This document shows positions 51,478 to 59,030 of a stretch of DNA of 64,000 nt, in pieces. Below the pieces are notes generated by a model that was not told the origin of the DNA, searched no databases, and saw nothing but the letters and a program-made list of their open reading frames with translations. Source of the stretch: Gemmatimonadaceae bacterium (GTDB lineage: Bacteria; Gemmatimonadota; Gemmatimonadetes; Gemmatimonadales; Gemmatimonadaceae); assembly GCA_030647905.1 (NCBI GenBank), contig JAUSJA010000017.1, positions 1 to 64,000 of the forward strand, written 5' to 3'. Both the position numbers and the translations under genes were made by a program. Numbering within the stretch: the stretch's first letter is position 1; each line of letters starts with the position of its first letter.

Positions 51478-54400
51478 TCGTTTCGCGACTCGCGTAAGAG
51501 ACGCGAGCAAGTGTTCCGGAACTGGCCACGGTTCTCTGCGGTGTTCCGCAGTGTAGGAATTGAAAAGGGACTCCGCTAACTCGGATTGCCCTGCGCTCGC
51601 TAGAGCGACCTTTAAGACGCACGCCGAAAAGGCTTGGTGGAGACCCTTTTTCGAGTGGTCGAATGCGTCGGTGAGCGATTTCAACATATCTGCCGTTGTC
51701 GCGCCATCTCTGGCTAGGTCCGTGGCGACCTGGAGCGCGCAATTATAAGTACGTCGATGGAAAATTGGATCGGTCTGTGCCTCTTTTCGAGTTAGCATAA
51801 TCCGCCTGCGTGCCTCGTTGGCATCGCCCACCAACAGCGCAAGCCTGACCCCAATCGCCCCGATTTCTAATTGGCCGAACCGATTGGACGGATGAAGGTT
51901 TAGCGCCGTGAGACGATTGAACCAAGAGGTCGCTTCAGCGATCAGACCTCGCTCCAAGGCCATATTAGCCAACATCGGAAGGGCGCGGACCATGGACAAT
52001 TCCAGTCTATGGCTCTCTGCTAGCTGTAGAGCTTGCAGCAACGATTGCTCGGCATCGTCAAACAATCCCGCGACTCGAAATGTTACTGCCGCGTTGCAAT
52101 GGGCGCGAAAAAGATCAGCGACATTGCCTCGAGTTCGCTGCTCCAGCAGTAGTGCCTGAGCTGCCCTAATGCCCTCCGCCAAATCCCCAAACCCAGTGTG
52201 AAATACCATCTGGGATTCCAATCGAAGAGAGAATGCTACATCTGACTCGCTGCATAGCAGTTCAACTTGGTCGTAGGTGGCCGTCATGGCGTGGGTTTCT
52301 CCTTGGAAGCCGAGAAGCATCATTGCCATGATACCTGCTTCGACGCGATGTCGAGCAGTCGCCTCGGACGCATTTAGACAAGCGGTAGCCTTGCGGGTGA
52401 TTTCCTCCCATTGGAGTGACTGCCATTCTGCACGCAGGTCCATCAGCTCCAGCTCATCGTGGGTTGATTCATTCGGACGGATCCGCGACTTAAGCGTTCG
52501 AACAACGGCCGCAAGATCCCTAACTCGCTGCCAGTCACTTACCCTATATGACGCTAGAGTCTCCCCCTCCAGCACTTCCGATCTTTGTTGATCCGTAGTA
52601 CAGAGAGGGAGGCACTTCGAGTATGCATCGGCGGCGGCCTGCGGTAGGCCAACTTTCATAAGGTGGTGAGCGCAGGATAGCGCGAGAGACAGGCCCCTCT
52701 GAGAGTCGCCGGCGAGATGCCAATGCTTTGCGCAATCCCACAAGACAGAGGTCGAGAAAAGCGAATCTACCTCCTGTTCTAGAACGAGGCCGGCTCGCCT
52801 ATGCAGGAATGCCTTCGCCGGATCGCTAAGCCGAGACAGCGCGACATTCGACAGCAATTCGTGCTTGCTGGCGATGCGACCTCGTGCAGCACCGTCGCGG
52901 TCGTCCTGTTCCAAGACTATCATCCCGGCTTCGCCCAGAGTAGTGATGCTGGTGAGAAGCCGATGAGCTTCGTACTGGAGTACAAGTTCTAGTCGATGCA
53001 ACGTTGAGTTGTTTTCTAGGAGCGCGCAGGTCTGAAGAAGCTGGAGCGAATCCCGATCGAGACGATCAACGCGCCTGTCTAAAAGAGCGGACAGTGATGC
53101 CGGAACCTCATGGGCGCCTCCGCTCTCGACCCAATGGGCCGCGAGCTCCTGGAGAAAGTATGGATTACCCTCGCCAACCCTAACGCACCACGCACCGTCG
53201 TCAGAATTGATCACGCGCCCGCGCTTTCTCGCCATACTAAGCACAAGTTCGTTAGCGTCTTTTGAGTCAAGCGGGGTAAGGACAATTGTTCTAATCCAAT
53301 CCGGGAAGTTGTCTTCCCACGCCTCGGGTGGTTCTCGTCCCGTTAACGCAAATAGGACCGCACGGCTCCTTGCCCACGCTATCATGTCCCCGAGCACTTG
53401 CGAAGATGTCGCGTCGAGCCAATGCACGTCTTCGATATGAATCACAAGCGGAGTCTCTTCCGAGACGGCATCAACGATGTCGAAGAGTGCTCGCTGCACA
53501 CGACCGTAGACCCATTCGGAGCCGCTGTCGGTTTCGTGCGTCGTTTCATTCAGAGGCCGATGCTGCGTTAGCCGATCTATGTATGCGAGTGTATCTGGGG
53601 AACAACCAATCGCTCCTCTCAATCCTCTGAGAGCAGGCGCGAGCTCGACGAAGAGTGACAGCGGGCGGCTCTTATGGCTTGGTCTGCAGTGAACTCTTTG
53701 AACACTTACGCCTTTCAAGGCGGCGAAGCGTGAAAACTCCGCGAGTACTCTGCTTTTCCCTATCCCGGCTTCGCCGAGCACTAGGCAGGTCTGGCCGCTT
53801 CCGGCACGTGTGGTCGATAACATCGAACCGAGCTCGCTGAGAACGCCGGTCCGTCCAATGAAAGGTGCGTCATTACTCTCAGGATCGGTCTGCGGAACTG
53901 CATTCCCCGCGATCCGTCGTTTCATCAGCGCAGCCTGACGACCTAGGTCGCCGTTATGGTGTCCCACCTCGTCCAAATACGCGTCGAGAATACGGACTGC
54001 CTGAAGCTTCGAGCCACGCATCGCAAATGATTCTGCGAGAGCAATGGTAACCTGCTCGTTGAATGGCTCGACTTGACTGAGGGTTGTTGCGACTGATTCG
54101 ACTTGTGCCCATTGCGCCGCGCTCCGGTGTTTGGCAATCGCCTCAACCAAGACGGTGGCGATTTGCGAGCCGATATCCCGCTTCCTATCATCAAGCCAGT
54201 CAAGGTATCGGGGAGAAAAGCGAGGTTCATATCCCGGTAACAGCACGAGATTGTCCCTTTGTGCCTGTTCGCTCGGTGCCCGATTCTCAATGAAGTCCAC
54301 GAAATCACTTATGATGACCGAATGCCCAAGCTTGATGCGGGTCTTGCCGATCGAATCGACTGCAATACCGGATCGGCGAAGTCTATGAATCGTCTGTCTT

Positions 54401-54609
54401 AACCGATGTGAAGCTGAAACCGCGGCGATGCCTGGCCATAGGATGAGTTCCAATTCGCGCCTGGTGACTGAATTGTTGCCTTGGAGAATGAGATACAAGG
54501 CAGCGGCAAAGACCATGGTGGCCGTCGGCTCGATCTGCCGCACCGGCGTCTCTATCCTCGCATCCCCCAACACGAACAGCCGAATCGGCCCCGCCGAAGT
54601 CGTCTTCAT
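51466..54609 (-). CDS. BTAD/AAA ATPase/TPR regulator (SARP-like)
   Basis: 1047 residues. A winged-helix-type N-terminus (about 8-110; MVFAAALYLILQGNNSVTRRELELILWPG) leads to a BTAD-like helical part (YLDWLDDRKRDIGSQI; RILDAYLDEVG), an ATPase part with Walker A GEAGIGKSR (279-287) and Walker B LVIHIEDVHWLD, and a long C-terminal array of TPR-like helices (about 600-1040). This is the layout of large SARP/MalT-type regulators. No known ligand site can be read. Composition is low in GC like the HD-GYP gene that converges on it with a 12-bp overlap. No usual ribosome site was seen at the ATG. Confidence 0.82.
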   Translation of the reverse strand: MKTTSAGPIRLFVLGDARIETPVRQIEPTATMVFAAALYLILQGNNSVTRRELELILWPGIAAVSASHRLRQTIHRLRRSGIAVDSIGKTRIKLGHSVIISDFVDFIENRAPSEQAQRDNLVLLPGYEPRFSPRYLDWLDDRKRDIGSQIATVLVEAIAKHRSAAQWAQVESVATTLSQVEPFNEQVTIALAESFAMRGSKLQAVRILDAYLDEVGHHNGDLGRQAALMKRRIAGNAVPQTDPESNDAPFIGRTGVLSELGSMLSTTRAGSGQTCLVLGEAGIGKSRVLAEFSRFAALKGVSVQRVHCRPSHKSRPLSLFVELAPALRGLRGAIGCSPDTLAYIDRLTQHRPLNETTHETDSGSEWVYGRVQRALFDIVDAVSEETPLVIHIEDVHWLDATSSQVLGDMIAWARSRAVLFALTGREPPEAWEDNFPDWIRTIVLTPLDSKDANELVLSMARKRGRVINSDDGAWCVRVGEGNPYFLQELAAHWVESGGAHEVPASLSALLDRRVDRLDRDSLQLLQTCALLENNSTLHRLELVLQYEAHRLLTSITTLGEAGMIVLEQDDRDGAARGRIASKHELLSNVALSRLSDPAKAFLHRRAGLVLEQEVDSLFSTSVLWDCAKHWHLAGDSQRGLSLALSCAHHLMKVGLPQAAADAYSKCLPLCTTDQQRSEVLEGETLASYRVSDWQRVRDLAAVVRTLKSRIRPNESTHDELELMDLRAEWQSLQWEEITRKATACLNASEATARHRVEAGIMAMMLLGFQGETHAMTATYDQVELLCSESDVAFSLRLESQMVFHTGFGDLAEGIRAAQALLLEQRTRGNVADLFRAHCNAAVTFRVAGLFDDAEQSLLQALQLAESHRLELSMVRALPMLANMALERGLIAEATSWFNRLTALNLHPSNRFGQLEIGAIGVRLALLVGDANEARRRIMLTRKEAQTDPIFHRRTYNCALQVATDLARDGATTADMLKSLTDAFDHSKKGLHQAFSACVLKVALASAGQSELAESLFNSYTAEHRREPWPVPEHLLASLTRVAKRLAS

Positions 54610-54686
54610 GCGCCCGAAGATAAGACTCTTCCGTCACACTCGCGTCAGCGGACGCTCCGCGACACCGAAGGATTCCCGCAGATAAC

Positions 54687-54708
54687 AAAAAACCCCGCTT
54701 TCGCGGGG
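54687..54708 (-). terminator. Terminator after the BsuPI-like gene
   Basis: CCCCGC-TTTC-GCGGGG (54693-54708). On the minus strand it is followed by a run of T opposite 54692-54687. It lies 25 bp beyond the stop of the BsuPI-like gene and 78 bp before the start of the BTAD regulator on the same strand, so it separates the two. Confidence 0.8.
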
Positions 54709-54733
54709 TCTCGGCTCCTTCACAAAACAACCA

Positions 54734-55189
54734 CTACTTCAGCTCGAACTCCACCCGCTCTTCGATCGGATGATTGTCACTCGTCAGCATCGCAACAGCG
54801 GTAAACCTGCCGTGCATCTTCTCCGCATCCCAGCCGTCACTGAATACCGCGACATCCCTCGACTTCAACAGCTTGTTCTGCATTCCCTGCGTGAACATCC
54901 GCGACGCGCTCCAGCGCCACACTTCCTTCCCGGTCTCGTCCTGCACCACGAAGTCATGCGTCTTTCCACTGGGAAAGCAAAGCTCGACCATCTTCGCGCT
55001 GTTGTTGCGAACGTCGAGCGTGAACTCGACTCGATTGCTCGCGTTCACAGAAAACTTCGAGGTTATCACGGACTTCGAATGACGGTCCGACACGGACGCT
55101 GCGAGAGTCGACCTATGCCCCACCGTGCCACGCGCGAACGCGACGACGGATGCGGCACACAACAACGGGATGATTAGACGATTTGTCAT
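54734..55189 (-). CDS. BsuPI-like exported protein
   Basis: 151 residues. MTNRLIIPLLCAASVVAFA is a signal segment, and this start (55189) is preferred over one at 55267, which would place the signal internally. The body (VEFTLDVRNNSAKMVELCFPSG; VQDETGKEVWRWSASRMFTQG) fits BsuPI, the intracellular proteinase inhibitor fold found in several Bacillus and other proteins. Here it seems to be exported, so it could bind a secreted or periplasmic protease, but an inhibitor role is inferred from fold alone. Confidence 0.72.
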   Translation of the reverse strand: MTNRLIIPLLCAASVVAFARGTVGHRSTLAASVSDRHSKSVITSKFSVNASNRVEFTLDVRNNSAKMVELCFPSGKTHDFVVQDETGKEVWRWSASRMFTQGMQNKLLKSRDVAVFSDGWDAEKMHGRFTAVAMLTSDNHPIEERVEFELK

Positions 55190-55404
55190 CACTTCAGAGC
55201 GACCAGCTCGCGCGACATGGTGCACATCACAAACTTCTCCTGCGAACGGCAGTGAACTTATCAACAATCAGACGATCGTGCAATACTGAAGTAACGCGTA
55301 AGTCCTGAGATACTCAGCACTTGCGAGAGCCATAGATCTTCGGCCTGTCTTCGGTTTGTCCACAAACATGCTGCCTCAAGCACCGACTCCCCAACACCCG
55401 GACC

Positions 55405-55430
55405 GAGCTTGTGAAAAATGTCACAAGCTC
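55405..55430 (+). promoter_or_regulatory. CRP-like palindrome ahead of the ATP synthase genes
   Basis: GAGCTTGTGA-AAAATG-TCACAAGCTC is a perfect 10-bp dyad. Its core TGTGA-N6-TCACA is exactly the CRP site pattern. It ends 17 bp before the ATG of the first atp gene, close enough to repress or to sit in the leader; as RNA it would also fold into a hairpin. The rest of the 258-bp gap (55190-55447) shows nothing clear. Confidence 0.5.
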
Positions 55431-55447
55431 ATAAATTTCTCGCCTGA

Positions 55448-55726
55448 ATGAGGGACGACACACCCCGCAACCCGAGCCCCCAAAAGGACGGCGAGATCAA
55501 CCTCGGCTCCTTTGCCGGTGTGGGTCTCCAGTTTGCCGTGGCTATCGTCCTGTTCCTCTTCCTGGGACAGTGGGTGGACCGGAAACTCGGAACATCCCCG
55601 GTCTTCCTCCTCGCCGGGGTCTTCATCGGAGGAGGAGCCGCGTTCTACGGCATGTACCGGCGCCTGACGACGGCCCAAAAGGCCGACGACGAGCGCCGGA
55701 AACGCGAAAAGGAGTCACGAGGGTGA
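55448..55726 (+). CDS. AtpZ/AtpI family protein
   Basis: 92 residues with two membrane helices, FAGVGLQFAVAIVLFLFLGQWVDRKLG and VFLLAGVFIGGGAAFYGMYR. This fits AtpZ/AtpI, which sits at the head of F0 operons and has been linked to c-ring assembly or Mg/Ca transport. It leads the operon, with a GTGA overlap to the next gene. Confidence 0.85.
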   Translation: MRDDTPRNPSPQKDGEINLGSFAGVGLQFAVAIVLFLFLGQWVDRKLGTSPVFLLAGVFIGGGAAFYGMYRRLTTAQKADDERRKREKESRG

Positions 55727-56076
55727 AAGCGATGACGCGATTCGCACTGATGCTCGTCGCGCTGATCGCCGCCACCGGATGGCTGCTCTCGCTGGGCTTC
55801 AAGACCGACGCCGACCGGCACGCGCTCCTCGTGAGCGCCTGCTTGGCGACAGCGGTGCAACTGGCGACGTTCGGACTGGTCCAGCTCACCGGACGCCGAA
55901 ACGCCCTCGCCGGCTGGGGGATGGGAGCGATCCTGAGAGGGACGGTGCTCGTGCTTTACGGGCTTTTCCTCTCCAGGTTCCTCGGGCTGCCGCTCACCGC
56001 GGCACTCACAAGCTTCGCCGTGTTCCTGTTCGTCTCGATGCTGCTCGAATCTCTGCTGATATCATATGCTCGCTAG
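55723..56076 (+). CDS. Small membrane protein in the F0 operon (ATP synthase subunit I-like)
   Basis: 117 residues from the GTG at 55723 (GTGA overlap). About four membrane helices are seen: FALMLVALIAATGWLLSLG; ALLVSACLATAVQLATFGLVQL; AILRGTVLVLYGLFLSRF; LTSFAVFLFVSMLLESLLI. Its place between atpI and atpB suggests the second AtpI-like protein found in some F0 operons, but similarity is by topology and position only. It overlaps atpB by 11 bp. Confidence 0.68.
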   Translation: MKAMTRFALMLVALIAATGWLLSLGFKTDADRHALLVSACLATAVQLATFGLVQLTGRRNALAGWGMGAILRGTVLVLYGLFLSRFLGLPLTAALTSFAVFLFVSMLLESLLISYAR

Positions 56077-56911
56077 CCAGGACATCATCACCCCGCACAT
56101 CACGGACGCCCACTACCTCGAGGTCCCGTGCCTCGAGCCGGGCTTCGCGTGCGAGGTGGACCTTCCGCGGTGGGATCCGATCCACATCGGCCGCCTCACG
56201 CTCGACCTCTCGCCGACCAAGCACGTCGTCATGCTGCTCGTCGCGGCGACACTCTGCCTGGTAACGCTTCTCCTCGCCGCCCGCGCCCACAAGCGCCAGC
56301 ACGCGGCGGTCGGACGGCCGAAGGGGTTCGCCAACGGGATCGAGGCTCTCGTCCTCTACATCCGGCAGGAAGTGATCCTTCCGAACGTCGGTCATCATGG
56401 CGAAGCGTACGCCCCGTTCGTCCTGACGCTCTTCTTCTTCATCCTCTTCGCCAACCTGCTCGGCCTCATTCCCTACGGCTCGACGGCGACAGGCAACATC
56501 TCGGTCACCGCGACGCTCGCCATCATCACGTTCTTCGTCATTGAGCTCGCCGGCATGCGCACGCTCGGCAAGGGCTACGTGAAGACGATCGTGTACTGGC
56601 CGAGCGACCAGCCGTTCATCATGAAGGTGTTGCTGACGCCGCTCATGACGCCCATCGAGCTCATCGGAAAGATCACCAAGCCGTTCGCTTTGGCGATCCG
56701 TCTCTTCGCGAACATGACGGCTGGACACATCGTCGTTCTCGCCCTCATCGGGCTGATCTTCACGTTCGGAAGCTACGCGCTTGCGCCGCTGCCGCTGATG
56801 ATGGCGCTGGCGATCATGGTACTCGAAGTCTTCATCGCGTTCCTGCAGGCATACGTCTTCGCGCTTCTGGCCAGCGTCTTCATCGGCCTGATCCGCGAGG
56901 GAGCACACTAG
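56066..56911 (+). CDS. atpB: ATP synthase F0 subunit a
   Basis: 281 residues. LFFFILFANLLGLIPYGSTATGNIS and PFALAIRLFANMTAGHIVVLALIG contain the essential Arg on the helix facing the c-ring. VFIAFLQAYVFALLASVFIG completes the final helices. The N-terminal 40 residues, with CLEPGFACEVDLPRW, form an unusual periplasmic loop with two Cys. A hairpin lies between it and atpE. Confidence 0.95.
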   Translation: MLASQDIITPHITDAHYLEVPCLEPGFACEVDLPRWDPIHIGRLTLDLSPTKHVVMLLVAATLCLVTLLLAARAHKRQHAAVGRPKGFANGIEALVLYIRQEVILPNVGHHGEAYAPFVLTLFFFILFANLLGLIPYGSTATGNISVTATLAIITFFVIELAGMRTLGKGYVKTIVYWPSDQPFIMKVLLTPLMTPIELIGKITKPFALAIRLFANMTAGHIVVLALIGLIFTFGSYALAPLPLMMALAIMVLEVFIAFLQAYVFALLASVFIGLIREGAH

Positions 56912-56970
56912 AGCAGTCGTTTCACCGCGGGCCTCGCGCCCGCGCCGTACCTGGCTGAGTGGCCGGGGAA

Positions 56971-57001
56971 GCCCGTTGGAGCTTCGGCTCCGCTGACGGG
57001 C
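56971..57001 (+). promoter_or_regulatory. UUCG-capped hairpin between atpB and atpE
   Basis: GGAGC-TTCG-GCTCC with an outer GCCCGT/ACGGGC pair (56971-56976 with 56996-57001). The UUCG loop makes such hairpins very stable. There is no T-run. It lies in the 144-bp gap ahead of atpE, the subunit needed in many copies, and may protect or expose the atpE message. Confidence 0.55.
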
Positions 57002-57055
57002 AGCGCGGGTGGCGCGATCTCCACCTTCAACGAATTCGATTCGGAGCTTCTTGCA

Positions 57056-57331
57056 ATGACGATCTTTCCCCTTCTTCAAGCTACGGTGACGTACACGAAG
57101 GAATTCTCCGCCGCGTGGGCGCTCATGGGCGCCGGCATTGGCGCGGGCATCGCGGTGATCGGAGCCGGCATCGGCATCGGCCGCCTCGCCGGTCAGGCGA
57201 TGGATGGCATGGCGCGTCAGCCCGAAATGGCCGGCCGCATCCAGACGGGCGCGATCATCTTCGCCGCGCTCATCGAAGGCGCCGCGCTGTTCGCGATCGT
57301 CGTGTCGTTCCTGATTCAGGGCAAGTTCTAA
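57056..57331 (+). CDS. atpE: ATP synthase F0 subunit c
   Basis: 91 residues in a two-helix hairpin. GIGAGIAVIGAGIGIGRLAGQAMDGMARQPEM is the first helix with the RQPE loop, and IFAALIEGAALFAIVVSFLI the second with the ion-binding Glu in ALIEGAALF. A short extra N-terminus (FPLLQATVTYTKEFSAAW) might be a leader peptide. No Ser/Thr follows the Glu, so a proton type is more likely than the sodium type. The TAA stop is the start of a repeat array. Confidence 0.95.
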   Translation: MTIFPLLQATVTYTKEFSAAWALMGAGIGAGIAVIGAGIGIGRLAGQAMDGMARQPEMAGRIQTGAIIFAALIEGAALFAIVVSFLIQGKF

Positions 57332-57390
57332 CCAGTTACCCGCTACCAGTTACCCGCTACCAGTTACCCGCTACCAGTTACCCGTTACCC
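57331..57390. repeat. 14-bp direct repeat array (heptamer family)
   Basis: Four copies of ACCAGTTACCCGCT (the last ending TT) plus a partial unit. Each 14-mer is two heptamers close to CCGCTAC/CAGTTAC, the same class as the arrays at 15264-15347 and 15384-15492. It lies between atpE and atpF inside the operon and is transcribed with it. Confidence 0.9.
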
Positions 57391-57442
57391 GATGGCTCGC
57401 GCAGAAAATGCGTGAGCCGTCGGAACCCTCACTGTTACGACA

Positions 57443-58021
57443 ATGTCTACGCTTCCTTTTCTGATGCTGATCCAGGAGCATGCAGCCGCTGCCGGTGAAA
57501 GCGCCGAGGCCGCCAAGGGCGGCCTTCTGTCACCGTCCGGCGGACTGATGTTCTGGACGCTGATCATATTCGTCATCCTGTTCTTCGTCCTCTCGAAGTT
57601 CGCATTCAAGCCGATCACCGAGGCGGTGGAGAAGCGCGAGAAGTCGCTCGAGGACGCGATCGCCGGCGCAAAGGCGGATCGTGAGGCCGCCGCTCAGCTA
57701 CTTGCCGAGCACCGCGCGCAGATCGAGGCCGCACGCAGCGAAGCGCAGAAGCTGATTGCCGACGGGCGCGTGGTCGGCGAGAAGATCCGCGCCGAGATGG
57801 TCGAGGAGACGCGTGGGCAGCAGCAGGACATGCTCGCGCGCGCGCGCCACGAGATCGAAAGCCAGAAGGTGCGCGCCATCGCCGAGCTGCGCCGTGAGGC
57901 GGTGGACCTGGCGATCGCTAGCGCGGGCAAGGTGATCGAGAGGAACCTCGACGACGAGTCGAATCGCAGCATCGTCGAGAGATTCCTCGCTTCCATTCCG
58001 TCGTCGCCGACGAGCCGCTGA
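57443..58021 (+). CDS. atpF: ATP synthase F0 subunit b
   Basis: 192 residues. After a short Ala-rich part, GGLMFWTLIIFVILFFVLSKFAFKPITEAVEKREK is the membrane helix and start of the long stalk helix, with Ala/Glu/Arg-rich coiled-coil to the end (AQLLAEHRAQIEAARSEAQKLIADG). It links F0 to F1. Its stop shares a base with the atpH ATG (TGATG). Confidence 0.93.
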   Translation: MSTLPFLMLIQEHAAAAGESAEAAKGGLLSPSGGLMFWTLIIFVILFFVLSKFAFKPITEAVEKREKSLEDAIAGAKADREAAAQLLAEHRAQIEAARSEAQKLIADGRVVGEKIRAEMVEETRGQQQDMLARARHEIESQKVRAIAELRREAVDLAIASAGKVIERNLDDESNRSIVERFLASIPSSPTSR

Positions 58022-58557
58022 TGCGCGCCACGACGATCGCGAAGAACTATGCCGAGGCGCTGCTGGAGCTCGCGTGCCGCGCGGAGGATCCGGCGGGGTG
58101 GGGCAAGCTGATCCGCGACGTCGCGAACGGAGTGGAGCAGGACCTGACGCTGCGCCATTTCCTGGAGTCGCCGAAAGTCAGCGAAGCGCAGAAGAACGAG
58201 ATTCTCTTCGAGGCACTTGGCGATCGCGTGCCGCGGCATTTTCTGAGGTTCCTGCAGACGCTGGTGCGGAAGCGCCGCCAGATGCTGATCCCGCAGATTG
58301 CGCATGAATACGATGACCTGCTCGACGTTCACGAGGGACGTGTTCACGCCAACATCACGGTCGCGCGTGAGGCGAGCGCGGTGGACGAGGCGCGGATCGC
58401 GGAGCAGCTATCGCGCGTGATCGGCAAGAAGGTGGTGCCGCGCATGAACGTGAATCCCGCGATACTCGGCGGCGTCGTCGTGCGCATCGGCGACACGGTG
58501 ATGGACGGATCGGTGCGGAAGCGGCTCGCGCGGCTCAAGGTACGGATGCTGGCCTAG
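58021..58557 (+). CDS. atpH: ATP synthase F1 subunit delta
   Basis: 178 residues. AKNYAEALLELACRAEDPAGW is the N-terminal helical domain, and the conserved GKKVVPRMNVNPAILGGVVVRIGDTVMDGSVRKRLARLK is the C-terminal signature. It joins the stalk b subunits to F1. It ends the atp operon here: the alpha, gamma, beta and epsilon genes do not follow, so F1 is encoded elsewhere. Confidence 0.93.
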   Translation: MRATTIAKNYAEALLELACRAEDPAGWGKLIRDVANGVEQDLTLRHFLESPKVSEAQKNEILFEALGDRVPRHFLRFLQTLVRKRRQMLIPQIAHEYDDLLDVHEGRVHANITVAREASAVDEARIAEQLSRVIGKKVVPRMNVNPAILGGVVVRIGDTVMDGSVRKRLARLKVRMLA

Positions 58558-58613
58558 AGCAGAGCGTCCCGGCTCCGATTGCCTGCGACCGGCGGAGCGG
58601 GAGATATTAACGC

Positions 58614-59030
58614 ATGACTGACGAGAAAAAATCCAGGAAGAGGCCGAAGCGGGCCATTCCTTCCGGGAGAGTGGATATCACGATCGTCCAGAAGCCCTGG
58701 GGACATGAGACGATCTGGGCCCACACCGACCGCTACGTGGGCAAGGTGCTGCACATCAGGGCGGGACACGCCCTTTCCGTCCAGTACCATGACCGGAAGG
58801 ACGAGACCGTGCATCTGCTGAGCGGTGAGCTGGTCTATCGCGTGCAGATGGGGACAGAGCTGGAGGACATGCACCTCAGGGCCGGCGAGTCCTTCCGCAT
58901 CACGCCCGGCACCATTCACCAGATGGAAGCTGTCACCGATTGCGATGTGCTCGAGGTATCCACGCCCGAGCTCGACGACGTCGTGCGGCTTTCCGACAGA
59001 TACGGCAGAGAGGGAACGAGCGCGCCATGA
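58614..59030 (+). CDS. Cupin domain protein (phosphomannose isomerase type II-like)
   Basis: 138 residues. VDITIVQKPWGHETIWAHTDRYVGKVLHIRAGHALSVQYHDRKDETVHLLSGEL resembles the cupin part of mannose-6-phosphate isomerase/GDP-mannose pyrophosphorylase fusions, with the HxH-type metal ligands (QYHDRKDETVHL; GTIHQM). It overlaps a sugar nucleotidyltransferase by ATGA, so the pair recalls the bifunctional enzyme split in two. Sugar-phosphate isomerisation is a fair guess. Confidence 0.8.
   Translation: MTDEKKSRKRPKRAIPSGRVDITIVQKPWGHETIWAHTDRYVGKVLHIRAGHALSVQYHDRKDETVHLLSGELVYRVQMGTELEDMHLRAGESFRITPGTIHQMEAVTDCDVLEVSTPELDDVVRLSDRYGREGTSAP

Noticed and set aside
57056-57331. Sodium-type c subunit
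   Set aside because: The Glu is followed by Gly-Ala-Ala, without the Ser/Thr that helps bind sodium in known Na-type c subunits.
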